This document shows, piece by piece, positions 1 to 9,404 of a DNA stretch of 64,000 nt (position 1 is its first letter; every line of letters begins with the position of its first letter). This stretch comes from an uncultured Porphyromonadaceae bacterium (GTDB lineage Bacteria; Bacteroidota; Bacteroidia; Bacteroidales; Muribaculaceae), in contig CAMHQD010000003.1 in NCBI GenBank assembly GCA_946187345.1, forward strand, positions 25,898 through 89,897, written 5' to 3'. Under the pieces are notes generated by a model. It was not told where the DNA came from. It made no database searches and was given only the letters and a program-made list of their open reading frames with translations. The translations under genes were made by a program, and so were the position numbers.

Positions 1-2070
1 CATGAAGTCGGGCCTAACCGGATTGGGATATACCAGCAGGTTGTCGAGTTCGTGATCGGGTGTGCCGCCACTGTCGCTGATATATTCTGCCAGGCCCTTG
101 TTAGTCATCACGTACACCGAGTTGTTGCTCGTGTTGCAGGCCACGCTATAGATTATGTTGCCGGGCAGATAACTGTTGGAGGTGTTGAACTCCTTGAGAA
201 TTTGGGTGCCGTCCTCGCTGACAAGATATAATCCGTTGCCGTTGGTGCCCAACCACTTGCGGTTGGAGGCATCGACAGCGATGCAGGTCACGGTTGCACC
301 GTCAAGCAGATAGTCGGCCGTGCCGGTGTTGTCGTTGCGCGGCACCTTGATGTGGTTGATGCGGAAGTCACTGGCGTAGGCCTGCGAGGGGTTGAAACTC
401 ACCACGCCGGCCGAGGTGCCCATCCACACGATGCCATTGCGGTCGGCAGTGAGGCAGTAGACATACTCCCACTTCACTGTTTGGCCGTCCTGGTCGGTAA
501 AACTCGTGTAGGTGGCATGGTTGCGAGCGGCCATTGTGGAAGCGTCGGGCTGCCAGAATGTGACCTGCTCCAGGTATCCGCCCGGCGAGAAGACCATGTT
601 GCCGCCTTGTCCCACAACGATGGCTCCTCGCTTGATTGAGGCGCCCTCGACGCGGGCGATGGTGGGTGTGACCCAATCGCTGAGTTTGACATCGTTGGCC
701 AGCACCTTGGCGCGCGGCAGCACGATAACGTTGGGTGCGCCGGTTGAACCGGGATTGGGATCCACGGCCCAGAGGTTGCCTTGAGCGTCAAATGCCAACT
801 CGCGCGTGCGGCCCATCGGACTGTTGTCGGCATTGAACCACGCCGTGAGTTCGCCGCCACGTGCGCGACAGATGCCCCGGTGGCGTGTGGTGAAGAAATA
901 GGTTGACGGGTCGGCGGGGCAGAACACAAGCGCGTGGTTTCCCATACCGTCCTCGGGCACTCCCGGCGGCGTGACGTCGCTCCACCGGCCGTTGCCATCG
1001 AGGGTGTACACCTCGGTTTGGGCGCCAACTTCGGCTTTGGGCAGCACGGCATTGTCGGTGGTTGAGGCGAGATAGAGTTTCTGCTCCGCTTCGTTGTAGT
1101 TGAGGTAGAACGGTGTGGTGGCGATGCCGTAAGACGTGGGGATGAACGGCTCGGCGTCACCGGCGCGCAGGCCATCGGCATTCAGAGACCAGATGGTACC
1201 GTCGCCTTGTGGCGACTGGCTATAGAGCGTACCCTCGGTGGCTTCCACACGAGTGGTGGCGTAGGTCGTCTTATCAATGGTGTAATAGTATGCCTTGCCC
1301 GAAAAATTGGCCAAATATCCGTCGGGAGTAGGCTGCAAATCTATAGGCGTACGGTCTAGCACCGTTGAAAACGTGACGTTGTCATCGCTGATTGTCGCCT
1401 TATAGACATACCCCTCGTTAATGAAGAACGTGGTGTTGTCGATGGGCATTATCACACCATTGTTACGCTCCACACTCCGCATCTCGGTCAGCGTCTCATA
1501 GTGAGTTGCCGCTGAGCCGAAGTAGATGTGGTTGTTAGCGCTGAACACGATGTACTCGCCCACGATTGCCGCACAGCGCACGTTTGTGCCGAAATTGCGG
1601 CTGCGCCTGACAGTCCAATTCTCGTCGTCAAAGTCGATAAAGCCAAAGGCAGTGGCGACAATCATGTGGCCCGGAGCAAAGGTGATGTCGTTGATAGTCT
1701 TGTCGGCTGTCATCGAGGCGTTTTTGAGTTCGGGCACATTCACCACGGCACCATCGTTGAGCAGGATGTCGATGTTGCTGTTGTCGTAGGCGATGGCGAG
1801 CAACTCCCGGTCATAGTTGTAGTAGATGCCGGTGATGGTGACATCCGACAACTTGTTGCGGTGGTTGATGGCCTCGTTCTCCAGAGTTTCCTTGTCGTAG
1901 CGGAACAGGCTGTTGAACACCAGATAATAGGTGCAGTCGCGCGTGTCTATCAGGCGTTGGATGCCCGTGCCGGCAAACCGCGAGTGGTAAATCCAGTCGC
2001 CGGTGGTCTGGGCCGCGGTGGCCATCGCGAGCGCCGCTGCCACGAGTGCTATCGCCAATCGATGTCTCAT
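1..2070 (-). CDS. PorZ-like secreted beta-propeller protein, 3' end cut by window edge
   Basis: The frame is open from an ATG at 2070 to the left edge (690 codons), so the C-terminus is missing. It starts with a signal peptide (MRHRLAIALVAAALAMATA) and then carries the N-terminal block seen in PorZ of the type IX secretion system: tryptophan, SLFRYDKE, LLAIAYDNSNIDIL, followed by WD/two-component-propeller-like blades with WMGTS and KWLGT motifs. The last visible residues, NPVRPDF, are where the neighbouring paralogue enters its C-terminal sorting-type domain. PorZ in Porphyromonas is a surface protein that helps deliver anionic LPS to the sortase PorU; that role here is inference. It lies 85 bp downstream of the paralogue at 2156-4480, same strand, so both probably share a transcript. 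Could be a divergent propeller protein of another role. Confidence 0.75.
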   Translation of the reverse strand, partial: MRHRLAIALVAAALAMATAAQTTGDWIYHSRFAGTGIQRLIDTRDCTYYLVFNSLFRYDKETLENEAINHRNKLSDVTITGIYYNYDRELLAIAYDNSNIDILLNDGAVVNVPELKNASMTADKTINDITFAPGHMIVATAFGFIDFDDENWTVRRSRNFGTNVRCAAIVGEYIVFSANNHIYFGSAATHYETLTEMRSVERNNGVIMPIDNTTFFINEGYVYKATISDDNVTFSTVLDRTPIDLQPTPDGYLANFSGKAYYYTIDKTTYATTRVEATEGTLYSQSPQGDGTIWSLNADGLRAGDAEPFIPTSYGIATTPFYLNYNEAEQKLYLASTTDNAVLPKAEVGAQTEVYTLDGNGRWSDVTPPGVPEDGMGNHALVFCPADPSTYFFTTRHRGICRARGGELTAWFNADNSPMGRTRELAFDAQGNLWAVDPNPGSTGAPNVIVLPRAKVLANDVKLSDWVTPTIARVEGASIKRGAIVVGQGGNMVFSPGGYLEQVTFWQPDASTMAARNHATYTSFTDQDGQTVKWEYVYCLTADRNGIVWMGTSAGVVSFNPSQAYASDFRINHIKVPRNDNTGTADYLLDGATVTCIAVDASNRKWLGTNGNGLYLVSEDGTQILKEFNTSNSYLPGNIIYSVACNTSNNSVYVMTNKGLAEYISDSGGTPDHELDNLLVYPNPVRPDFM

Positions 2071-2102
2071 TTTTCGTTGTTTCGTTAGTTCCTTATGTCT
2101 TG

Positions 2103-2125
2103 ACAAAACGGCGAGGCCGTTTCGC
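2103..2125. repeat. ACAAAACGGC palindrome, copy 1
   Basis: Inverted repeat ACAAAACGGC-GAG-GCCGTTTCGC between the two PorZ-like genes. The same stem occurs at 25416-25440 and 58482-58507. It could form a hairpin in the minus-strand transcript between the two genes, but there is no T-tract, so it is not a classical terminator. Confidence 0.6.
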
Positions 2126-2155
2126 ACTGCACTCCATTAATACTACAAGCCAAAC

Positions 2156-4480
2156 TCACTTGATGAGTCTCACTTTGGCCACGGCGACAGGCTCGGTAGA
2201 GTCGTCGGGCGAGGCAAGCACGGTGTAAACGCCCGTAGGCAGGCGATTGCCCCGGCTGTCGCAACAGTCCCACAGGGCGGTGCCACCGTCGGCGGTGAGC
2301 GTGGCCACCGTCTGGCCCGCGGCGTTGACAATGGTCAACCGCGAGTCACGCATGAGTTTCTTGATCTCGACAAAACCGGTGAAGTCGGGACGAACCGGGT
2401 CGGGCGTGACGTAGGTGTTGTCATAGTTGTCGGCGGCGGCACTGGCTCCGATGTGGAACTCGGCCAAGCCGGCGTTGGTCATGACAAACATCGAGTTGCG
2501 CGTGGGGTGGTAGCACATGCGGTAAATCGTCGTGCTGGGCAGCATACTGTTCGACGGAGAGAACTGGGCGAGCACACGCTTGCAGTCACGGCTGACAACG
2601 GTCACACCCTGGGTGGAGGTGCCAATCCAGTGGTTGCCGTCGCCGTCGACAGTCACACAGTTGACTTGAACGCCCGCCAGCAGATTGCCAACCGTGTTAC
2701 CGTTGCTGTCGTACTGTTTCAGGCGGTTGACGTGGAAGTCGCTGTCAAAGGCGGTCGACGGGTCGAAGTAAATCACACCCTCGGCAACCCCGAACCACAC
2801 ATTGCCATCAAGGTCGCTGCTCAAGTCATAGGGGAAAGTCCAGGCAAAGGTGATGTTGTCCTGGTCAACAAAAGTCGAATAAGACGTATAGCGGTTGGTC
2901 GTCAGGTCGGCGTTGCTGTCCCAGAAAAAGACGGGTTCATTAAAGACACAACTCGACGCCACCTTGGTGTCGTTCTTGCCGATTGCCATCGACATGCGTT
3001 TGAAAGCCCCGCCCGCGATTTCGGGCTTGTCCGACAACACCAGGTCGCTCACCGGTATCACGTCCTTGGCAAGGTTTTCGGCGCTAATTGCCGCCACCGA
3101 GTTGGGGTCTGACGCGGAGCAGAGTGCGGCAAAGAAGTTGCCCTGCGAGTCAAGCGCCATGGCGCCGCGCCTGATGAATGCCGTGCCGCCGGTAGTCGTG
3201 TTGCTGAACGTCTGCGTCACCACGCCGTCCACCACATGATGGGTGCCGGCTCCGCCGCGGGTGCCGATGAAGTAGGATGACGGTTGTGACGGCACAAAGA
3301 GCATATCGTAGGTGCCGCCGTTGCCGTCCGAGCGTCCCACAATAGTGCCGTTGCTCTTGCGCGGGGTGGCATTGGCCCACGTGGTGCCGTCAAAGTTGTA
3401 AATCTCGATGTTGCCGTCATAGTCTACCGAGAGGATGGCGTTGTCGGTGGTGCGCGACACATAGAGTTTGTCCTCGTTGGGACTATAGGCCATCCACCAC
3501 GCGCGGTTGCTGATACCAAGCGCGTTGGGCATGATATAGGCGGTGGAGCCCTTGGGGGTGATGCCGTTGGCCGAGAGCGTCCAGATGGTGCCGTCGCCAT
3601 GCACGGCCTGGCTGAACAACTGGCCGGTGCTCGACACCTTCACCGGAGTGGTGCCGTCGGCCGCCAAAGTGTAGTAGCACTTGTTGGCCTTGCAATTGAT
3701 CAGGAAACCGTCGTGAGAGGCACGGCCGTTGTCGATTGTCATGCCGGTGACCATCTCGGTGAGCGTCGGCGTCCCGTCGGCAAACGCGCCGTGAAGAACT
3801 TTGGCGGTGCCCACGACGACGAAGTCGTTGTCTCCGGCCGGCAGGATCTTGCCGGCAACACTGCCCGTGACGTTGGACATCTGGCCCAGGCGGTCAATGT
3901 CGAGCGTGGCGTCGCCGTAGTAGAGCGTGGTGGACACTGACATGACGATGCGCGAGCCCACGACGTTCACCGAGGAAATGTTGCTGTAGATGATGTGCGA
4001 CTTCACCTTGCTCAGTGTCGCCTCATCCACCACCACATAGCCAAAGGAGGTGGCGATGTAGATATTGCCGGCGGCAAAGTTAATGTCGTTCACCTTTTTG
4101 GAGGCGCTCGAGGTGTACACCAGGTCCTTGATGTCGGGGAAGTTGACAATCGAGCCGTCGGCGCGCACCAGGTCGATGTTGCAGTTGTCGTAGGCGATGG
4201 CCATCACGTCACTCGCGTTGTCGTAACTCAATAACACGGGAGTGATGTCGTGCAGGCCGTTCTGCCGCGACATCTGCGCCACCTCGCCGCTGGTCTTGTC
4301 ATAACGGAACAAGCCGTTGCTCACGAGGAAGTAGACTTTCGTGGGCGTGTCGACGATGTCCTGGATGTTGCTGCCGGCAAACGAGGCATGCAGTTGCCAC
4401 TCGCCGGTGAGTGATTGCGCCGCGCGAGCCGGCAACAGAGCCAGCAATGTCAGCACGATGGTTGTCAATATCTGTTTCAT
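2156..4480 (-). CDS. PorZ-like type IX secretion-associated beta-propeller protein
   Basis: 774 residues, close to the PorZ family length. Start placed at ATG 4480 (MKQILTTIVLTLLALLPARA, a good signal peptide) because an upstream in-frame ATG would read through the promoter. N-terminal block WQLHASFAG, GLFRYDK, MAIAYDNCNIDL and AAGNIYIATSFGYVVVD matches the PorZ/two-component-propeller type; mid-protein blades have NVWFGV and HWIGTS. The last about 90 residues (from PDPVRPDF, with RLTIVNAAGQTV, LPTGVYTV and KVRLIK) form a T9SS type-A-like C-terminal domain. The protein is therefore predicted to cross the outer membrane by type IX secretion or to serve that machine. It is a clear paralogue of the gene directly downstream. 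Exact PorZ function is inferred from similarity recalled, not searched. Confidence 0.75.
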   Translation of the reverse strand: MKQILTTIVLTLLALLPARAAQSLTGEWQLHASFAGSNIQDIVDTPTKVYFLVSNGLFRYDKTSGEVAQMSRQNGLHDITPVLLSYDNASDVMAIAYDNCNIDLVRADGSIVNFPDIKDLVYTSSASKKVNDINFAAGNIYIATSFGYVVVDEATLSKVKSHIIYSNISSVNVVGSRIVMSVSTTLYYGDATLDIDRLGQMSNVTGSVAGKILPAGDNDFVVVGTAKVLHGAFADGTPTLTEMVTGMTIDNGRASHDGFLINCKANKCYYTLAADGTTPVKVSSTGQLFSQAVHGDGTIWTLSANGITPKGSTAYIMPNALGISNRAWWMAYSPNEDKLYVSRTTDNAILSVDYDGNIEIYNFDGTTWANATPRKSNGTIVGRSDGNGGTYDMLFVPSQPSSYFIGTRGGAGTHHVVDGVVTQTFSNTTTGGTAFIRRGAMALDSQGNFFAALCSASDPNSVAAISAENLAKDVIPVSDLVLSDKPEIAGGAFKRMSMAIGKNDTKVASSCVFNEPVFFWDSNADLTTNRYTSYSTFVDQDNITFAWTFPYDLSSDLDGNVWFGVAEGVIYFDPSTAFDSDFHVNRLKQYDSNGNTVGNLLAGVQVNCVTVDGDGNHWIGTSTQGVTVVSRDCKRVLAQFSPSNSMLPSTTIYRMCYHPTRNSMFVMTNAGLAEFHIGASAAADNYDNTYVTPDPVRPDFTGFVEIKKLMRDSRLTIVNAAGQTVATLTADGGTALWDCCDSRGNRLPTGVYTVLASPDDSTEPVAVAKVRLIK

Positions 4481-4510
4481 GATTGCGATGTACTTTTTTG
4501 TTTCAACCTG

Positions 4511-4518
4511 CAAAGATA
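4511..4518 (-). promoter_or_regulatory. -7 promoter box of the PorZ-like genes
   Basis: On the minus strand the box reads TATCTTTG, matching the Bacteroidetes consensus TAnnTTTG, 31 bp upstream of the chosen ATG at 4480. No TTTG lies at the usual 20-bp spacing; ATTG is at 22 bp. Confidence 0.65.
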
Positions 4519-4650
4519 ATAAAAAAATAACAAAGTAAAACAATTAAGAACAATAAAGTCAACAAAGGCAACTTATTGTCGCCATTTTTTTGCTTTTTGG
4601 GGTGTAACGAGAGACTTCGTGTCGCGGGGTGAGACGAATAGGGCGGTGAT

Positions 4651-5100
4651 TCAGAGATGGGTGGCGACGGTAGCGGTTTGTCCGGCGGTGGGGGTGAAGG
4701 TGAGCACAGCCCATTGTCCGGTGATTTGGCTATCAAAACGAATGGTGTGTGGGTAGCAGGTTGCTGTTTTAATGGTGGCACTGATGTCCATCGGTGTGGT
4801 TGTGGGTGAGTCGCCTCGTGCACCTTGTTTCTCTGTGATGGTGATGTTGGTGCCGGTGGTGGTGATGATGAGGTTGACGGTGTCGCCATCACTCATTGGC
4901 ACGCCGCTGTGCCTGAGTTGAACCACGCCGTGGTCTACAGCGTTCAGGTGCAGTCGCGCGTCCACCCCGGCGGCAGGTGATGGCTCGCCCGCCACAATGA
5001 CTGTGGTGGGTTGGTGCTGTCGTGGCGAGGCAAGCAGTAGCCATAATAACGCTATGGCTACCACTAATGCAATCACGCACACTTCGGTTGTCAGTTCCAT
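4651..5100 (-). CDS. Small membrane-anchored protein of unknown function
   Basis: 149 residues. Residues 5-25 (TEVCVIALVVAIALLWLLLA) form one hydrophobic anchor; the rest is soluble, beta-rich and full of Thr, with a segment NLIITTTGTNITITEK suggesting an extracytoplasmic Ig-like or beta-sandwich fold. No family recognised. Start at ATG 5100 is directly preceded, on the minus strand, by the TTGAG repeat element, so its leader RNA is made of repeat sequence. The stop is 170 bp before the PorZ-like gene starts. An overlapping antisense or shifted frame at 4503-4892 is Pro/Ser-rich and looks like a shadow. Confidence 0.6.
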   Translation of the reverse strand: MELTTEVCVIALVVAIALLWLLLASPRQHQPTTVIVAGEPSPAAGVDARLHLNAVDHGVVQLRHSGVPMSDGDTVNLIITTTGTNITITEKQGARGDSPTTTPMDISATIKTATCYPHTIRFDSQITGQWAVLTFTPTAGQTATVATHL

Positions 5101-5109
5101 CGTTTATTC

Positions 5110-5298
5110 GTTGAGAGGTTGAGGGTTGAGGGGTTGAGCCTCGCGCTGGCGCACTCGGGGAGATTAGTTCTGTTGCTATTTGCGGTCACGCTGTAGGGAC
5201 GAGGCTTGCCTCGTCCTTTGTCAGACCATACATTTATTCCCATTTGCGTCAGCAAATGGCTCAACCCCTCAACGATCAACCCCTCAACCATTAAACCC
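5110..5298. repeat. TTGAG composite inverted element, copy 1
   Basis: Left arm: four TTGAG units spaced 7-8 bp ending GGTTGAGCC. Right arm: GGCTCAACC followed by CTCAAC units. Between them lie three palindromes: CTCGCGCTGGCGC, GACGAGGCTTGCCTCGTC and CCATTTGC-GTCA-GCAAATGG (5240-5259). The element fills the gap between pgi and the 149-residue membrane protein and ends 10 bp from the pgi stop codon. Confidence 0.8.
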
Positions 5299-5307
5299 CT
5301 AATCCGG

Positions 5308-6630
5308 TTAGAGGCGAGCCTGAATGGCGCGCGTGGCCTCCTCATAGCCCGGCTTTCCCAGCAGGGCAAACATATTCTTCTTGTAGGCCTCCACACCCGG
5401 CTGGTTGAACGGGTTCACGCCAAGCATATATCCGCTGATGCCGCAAGCCTTCTCAAAGAAGTAAATCAGTTGGCCGATGTAACGCTCCTTGAGGGCGGGC
5501 AGCGAAATGACGATATTGGGCACGCCGCCGTCCACATGGGCGATGCGAGTGCCTAATTCGGCCATTTTGTTCACTTGGTCAACACGCTTGCCGGCGATAT
5601 AGTTCAGCCCGTCAAGGTCGTCGTCATCGCTGGGGATGACAACGGTAGCGGCCTGCTCGCCCACGGTGATGACGGTCTCAAAGATGGTGCGCTCACCGTC
5701 TTGAATCCACTGTCCCATGGAGTGCAGGTCGGTGGTGAAGTCAACGCTGGCCGGGAAGATTCCCTTGCCGTCCTTGCCCTCGCTCTCGCCGTAGAGTTGT
5801 TTCCACCACTCGGCCAGATTGTGCAGGCGCGGGCAGAAGTTGGCCAGAATCTCCACCTTCTTGCCTGCCTGATAAAGGGCGTTGCGCGTCTGGGCGTAGC
5901 AGAGCATCGGCTCGTCGTCGCCCTGCTCGATGTCGACAGCGCCGGCCACCAGTTCGGCGATGTCAAAGCCGGCCACGGCGATGGGCAGCAAGCCCACCGG
6001 GGTGAGCACGCTGAAGCGGCCGCCCACGTTGTCGGGGATGACATAGGTGGTATAGCCCTCCTGGGTGGCCAAACCACGCAGCGCGCCACGCGCCGCGTCG
6101 GTAATGGCGATGATGTGGCCGGAGGCAAACTTGCGTCCCTGTTGACGCTCGAGTTGCTCCTTGAGCAGACGGAAAGCGATGGCCGGCTCAGTGGTGGTGC
6201 CGCTCTTGCTGATGACGATGATGCCAAACGGGTGGCCGTCCACCAAGTCCATCAACTCATGGATATAGTCCTCACCGATGTTGTTGCCGGCAAAGAGCAC
6301 CTTCGGTCCTTCGATTTTCTTGTAGGCGGCAAACGAGTCGCTGAGCGCGTCGATGACAGCCTTGGCGCCGAGATAACTGCCGCCGATACCGATGGCCACC
6401 ACATACTCGCAGTCGCGTCGCAACTTGTCGGCCGTAGCCTGGATGTCATTGAGTTCGCCCTTGCTGATGCTTGAGGGCAGGTGAAGCCAACCGAGGAAGT
6501 CGTTGCCGGCACCATTGCCGTTGTCGAGGGTTGCGGCGGCGTCGAGGGCTTGTTGGCGCAGGGCATCGACGTCGGCCTTGCTGATGGCACCGCCCAGGGC
6601 GGCGCTGTTGTTGATGGAGATTGTTGCCAT
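5308..6630 (-). CDS. pgi: Glucose-6-phosphate isomerase
   Basis: Interconverts glucose 6-phosphate and fructose 6-phosphate in glycolysis and gluconeogenesis. 440 residues, the short bacterial form. Family blocks seen: [30 protein letters not shown] (phosphosugar-binding SIS motif), [39 protein letters not shown] and the C-terminal [16 protein letters not shown]. Start chosen at ATG 6630 ([14 protein letters not shown]), which follows the promoter box at 6667-6674; the longer frame would cross it. The gene is monocistronic or the first of the minus-strand run that includes the small membrane protein and PorZ-like genes, separated from them by the TTGAG element. Confident assignment. Confidence 0.96.
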   Translation of the reverse strand: MATISINNSAALGGAISKADVDALRQQALDAAATLDNGNGAGNDFLGWLHLPSSISKGELNDIQATADKLRRDCEYVVAIGIGGSYLGAKAVIDALSDSFAAYKKIEGPKVLFAGNNIGEDYIHELMDLVDGHPFGIIVISKSGTTTEPAIAFRLLKEQLERQQGRKFASGHIIAITDAARGALRGLATQEGYTTYVIPDNVGGRFSVLTPVGLLPIAVAGFDIAELVAGAVDIEQGDDEPMLCYAQTRNALYQAGKKVEILANFCPRLHNLAEWWKQLYGESEGKDGKGIFPASVDFTTDLHSMGQWIQDGERTIFETVITVGEQAATVVIPSDDDDLDGLNYIAGKRVDQVNKMAELGTRIAHVDGGVPNIVISLPALKERYIGQLIYFFEKACGISGYMLGVNPFNQPGVEAYKKNMFALLGKPGYEEATRAIQARL

Positions 6631-6666
6631 ATTAGTTCGTTTTATGTGTTCTTTTATTTCAACCTG

Positions 6667-6674
6667 CAAAATTA
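6667..6674 (-). promoter_or_regulatory. -7 promoter box of pgi
   Basis: Minus-strand TAATTTTG, 37 bp upstream of the pgi ATG. It is followed by GCAGGTTGAAAT, the same post-box sequence as at the PorZ-like promoter (GCAGGTTGAAAC). Confidence 0.7.
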
Positions 6675-6727
6675 GTAAAAAAGTGCGAAATGAGTGGCCT
6701 TTTGAAAGAGTTTTCAAATCGGTCGCG

Positions 6728-7624
6728 TTATTCGTATTGCTTGAGTGCGCGTCGCAGGTCGTCGGCCATCATGGTGCGTAACTCGAGTGGAGCGATGACT
6801 TCGATGTTAGAGCCGTGGCTCAGGAGTTCCTCGCGCAGGTCGTAGGTGATGCACATATGGTAGCGGAAAATGCTGCAGCCATCCTGCAGTTGCTCTTGCT
6901 GGCTGTGGTGCAGCGGCAGGGCCCGGAAGTACTTGGCTTGGGTGGGTTCAACCTTGAGCACGATGTCTCGAGGCTCGCTACGGCTGGTGGTGATGCCGAA
7001 GTAGTTGGCGAAAAATCGGTCGGGATCAAAGCCCTCGGGCATGGTGAACTCGCGATCGGTAATCACGAGTTCTCGCATACGGTCCAGTGCGTAGGTTTTA
7101 ATGCGTTGGTCGGCAATGTGCATACCAATAACGTACCACTTCTGCTTGAAGATTTTCACAAAATATGGCTCGATGAGTACTCCGTCGGTGCCCACACTGC
7201 GGGTGTAACTGCGATAGGCGAAGCGGATGCACCGGTCGCGCTTCATGGCATCTATGACCACTGGCAGATGGTCGCGTGCGCTCGGCACCGGCTCGAGGAC
7301 GATGCGGTCGGCCAGGTCGCGCGAGTCGGTGAGCATGCCGCTGAGGGCCATCGAGTCCACGAGCCATTCGTGCAGGCTCGTCGCGTCGCCGCCGCGTTGT
7401 TGCTCAATGTAGAACTCACGCGTGGTCTTGTCACACACTATGTCAATTCCAAACATTTCTTCGATGGCGTTGCGCCACGTGAAGAACGTGCGCCGCGGCA
7501 GCGGTTTGCCTTCGCTCAACGACGACTGTAGCCACAACTCGTCAATGCGCTCATGGCTAAGCCGTCCGTAGCGTCCCAGCGTGTCCACCAGCCACACATA
7601 TTTGTTGACAGTATTACGTATCAT
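6728..7624 (-). CDS. WYL-domain transcriptional regulator
   Basis: 298 residues from ATG 7624; a GTG two codons upstream is an alternative. The N-terminal about 90 residues contain a winged-helix-like region ([33 protein letters not shown]). The middle carries the WYL domain: [29 protein letters not shown], with the family's WY pair in KWYVIG, then the WCX-like C-terminal region ending [20 protein letters not shown] proteins sense ligands, often nucleic acids, and regulate DNA-damage, defence or metabolic genes. No defence genes adjoin it here. The gene sits between pgi and twin hairpin repeats; its 5' leader is AT-rich and no clear -7 box was found. Target unknown. Confidence 0.85.
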   Translation of the reverse strand: MIRNTVNKYVWLVDTLGRYGRLSHERIDELWLQSSLSEGKPLPRRTFFTWRNAIEEMFGIDIVCDKTTREFYIEQQRGGDATSLHEWLVDSMALSGMLTDSRDLADRIVLEPVPSARDHLPVVIDAMKRDRCIRFAYRSYTRSVGTDGVLIEPYFVKIFKQKWYVIGMHIADQRIKTYALDRMRELVITDREFTMPEGFDPDRFFANYFGITTSRSEPRDIVLKVEPTQAKYFRALPLHHSQQEQLQDGCSIFRYHMCITYDLREELLSHGSNIEVIAPLELRTMMADDLRRALKQYE

Positions 7625-7694
7625 CGTCACCTACAGACTTATACATTATATAACCAAACCATCAAATTTTATTTCCACGCAATTTTTCCGGATT

Positions 7695-7741
7695 AATAGC
7701 GTGCCGTAACTCGATTTTTTTACCACTTACGGCACACTATT
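7695..7741. repeat. 47-bp hairpin repeat, unit A
   Basis: Arms AATAGCGTGCCGTAA and TTACGGCACACTATT (15 bp, one mismatch) around a 17-nt loop containing a T7 run. Unit B follows after 8 bp. Lies upstream of the WYL gene start and downstream of the symporter stop. Confidence 0.8.
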
Positions 7742-7749
7742 CTGGTGCT

Positions 7750-7796
7750 AATAGTGTGCCGTAACTCGATTTTTTTACCACTTGCGGCACGTTATT
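7750..7796. repeat. 47-bp hairpin repeat, unit B, containing the symporter stop codon
   Basis: Same layout and loop as unit A. Arms AATAGTGTGCCGTAA and TTGCGGCACGTTATT differ from perfect complementarity only by G-T pairs, so the stem is retained as RNA. Its right arm overlaps the last codons of the symporter: the TAA at 7792-7794 is part of the stem. On the minus strand the stem is not followed by a long T-run, but it may still act as a 3' stabiliser or terminator. Confidence 0.8.
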
Positions 7797-9243
7797 CGGG
7801 TCGGCGGCATAGTGCCAGGCCAATCATGGTGAGGGCGGCGTTGAGCAGCAGCAGTTCGAAGCCGATGGTGTAGTCAAACTGCTCCTTGAGCCACCACTGG
7901 ATGGCATAACTGAGCACCGGCGCGGCGACGCACACCGCGGGCACCAGCCGGTCGCGCACCGGGCCACGGAACATCATGCCGTAGGCAAACAGGCCGAGGA
8001 TTGGGCCGTAGGTGTAACTGGCAATCGAATAGACCGCGCTGATAGCGTCCTGGTCGCTGATGGCATAGAACACGAGAATCACAAGACCCATACACACCGC
8101 CATGCCGATGTGCACCACGCGCCGCGTGCGGGCCAGCCGACGGTCGTCGTTCTGCTTGTCGGTGCCGAGGATGTCGACCGTAAACGAGGTCGTCAGGGCC
8201 GTCAACGCCGAGCCGGCCGCGCTATAGGCCGCGCTCACCAATCCCAGAATGAACAGCACGCCCACAACCACAGGCACCGGACCGCCACTGAAAGCAACCA
8301 GGCCAAAGAGTTCGTCGGTCTTGTCGGGCACGACAAAGCCCGCCTGGCGCGTGTAGAGCACTAATAGCGTGCCTAAAACAAGGAAAAGCCCAACTACAAA
8401 CACCTGCACGATGCCGCTCACGATAAGGCCCTTCTTGCTCTCGTCAACGTTCTTGCTGGCCAACGTGCGCTGCATCAAGTCCTGGTCGAGGCCGGTGGTG
8501 GCGATGACCATAAAGATGCCGGCCACAAACTGCTTCCAGAAGTAGGTGCCCTCTTTGGGATTGTCAAAGAAGAAGATGCGCGACGTGTCGTCGGCCGCCA
8601 CCGCGCCGCACAACTCGCCCACGCCATATCCCAGCGCGCGTGCGATAAACACGATGCAGAGCACCACGCTCATGATCAGGCAGAAACTCTTCAGCGTGTC
8701 AGTCCAAATCACCGTCTTCACGCCGCCCTGCAGCGTGTAGAGGAAAATCAAGGCGATGGTGGCTATCACGTTCACCACAAACGGGATGTGTAGCGGGCCG
8801 AACACCAGCAACTGCAACGTGACGCACACCACATAGAACCTGACGGCCGCGCCCAGCATCTTGCTGATGAAGAAGAACCACGCGCCCGTGCGGTGAGTCC
8901 CTTGGCCGAAACGTTGCTCGAGGTAACCGTAGATGGATACCAGGTTGCGCTTGAAGAAGAGCGGCATCAGCACATAAGCAATCACAAAGTAGCCCACGAC
9001 AAAGCCCAGCACCATCTGCATGTAACTGAAACTCTTGACGGCCACCTGGCCGGGCACGCTCACGAAGGTCACTCCCGAGATGGGAGCGCCAATCATCGCG
9101 ATGGCCACGATGAACCACGGTGCCTGGCGGCCGCCGGTGAGTGCCGTGCGGTCGTCGCTGCCGCGCGAGGCCAACCACGAGATAAGAAACAACACGGCAA
9201 AGTAGCCGATAATCGTCAATAAAACAATAACTGGTGTTGACAT
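7792..9243 (-). CDS. Sodium:solute symporter (SSS family)
   Basis: 483 residues with about 13 hydrophobic segments, the size and topology of the SSS family. Conserved blocks seen: GGRQAPWFIVAIAMIGAPISGVTFVSVPG near the N-terminus, YGYLEQRFGQGTHRTG, LQGGVKTVIWTDTLKSFCLI and the TGLDQDLMQRTLASKN loop. It should import an organic solute with sodium; sugar, sialic-acid or amino-acid cargo cannot be told from sequence. It lies just downstream of NamZ on the same strand, so import of cell-wall sugars (such as N-acetylmuramate) is a reasonable inference, not shown. Its stop codon lies inside a hairpin repeat. Confidence 0.9.
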   Translation of the reverse strand: MSTPVIVLLTIIGYFAVLFLISWLASRGSDDRTALTGGRQAPWFIVAIAMIGAPISGVTFVSVPGQVAVKSFSYMQMVLGFVVGYFVIAYVLMPLFFKRNLVSIYGYLEQRFGQGTHRTGAWFFFISKMLGAAVRFYVVCVTLQLLVFGPLHIPFVVNVIATIALIFLYTLQGGVKTVIWTDTLKSFCLIMSVVLCIVFIARALGYGVGELCGAVAADDTSRIFFFDNPKEGTYFWKQFVAGIFMVIATTGLDQDLMQRTLASKNVDESKKGLIVSGIVQVFVVGLFLVLGTLLVLYTRQAGFVVPDKTDELFGLVAFSGGPVPVVVGVLFILGLVSAAYSAAGSALTALTTSFTVDILGTDKQNDDRRLARTRRVVHIGMAVCMGLVILVFYAISDQDAISAVYSIASYTYGPILGLFAYGMMFRGPVRDRLVPAVCVAAPVLSYAIQWWLKEQFDYTIGFELLLLNAALTMIGLALCRRPE

Positions 9244-9307
9244 TGTTCTATCCGTTTGTAGGAATAAAGTAAGAGTCCGCTGTAAAAAGTTGCTGATCTG
9301 TTTTAAA

Positions 9308-9392
9308 CACGAATTACCATGAATTATCCATGAATTTTTATTCTGAATATTGTCGGTTTTATAAATAATTTATGGAAATTCATGTTAAAAAA
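9308..9392. repeat. Inverted decamer array, copy 1
   Basis: Left units of about 10 bp (CACGAATTAC, CATGAATTATC, CATGAATTTT) face right units AATTTATGGA and AATTCATGTT around an AT-rich centre. Fills most of the gap between the symporter start and the NamZ stop. Related arrays are at 17942-18000 and 26205-26264. Confidence 0.65.
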
Positions 9393-9404
9393 TTTTGCTG
9401 ACAT

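Noticed and set aside
4503..4892. 129-codon frame overlapping the 149-residue membrane protein
   Set aside because: Ser/Pro-rich out-of-frame shadow that also covers the promoter of the PorZ-like gene.
5575..6474. 299-codon frame antisense to pgi
   Set aside because: Shadow composition and no homology texture; pgi is certain on the other strand.
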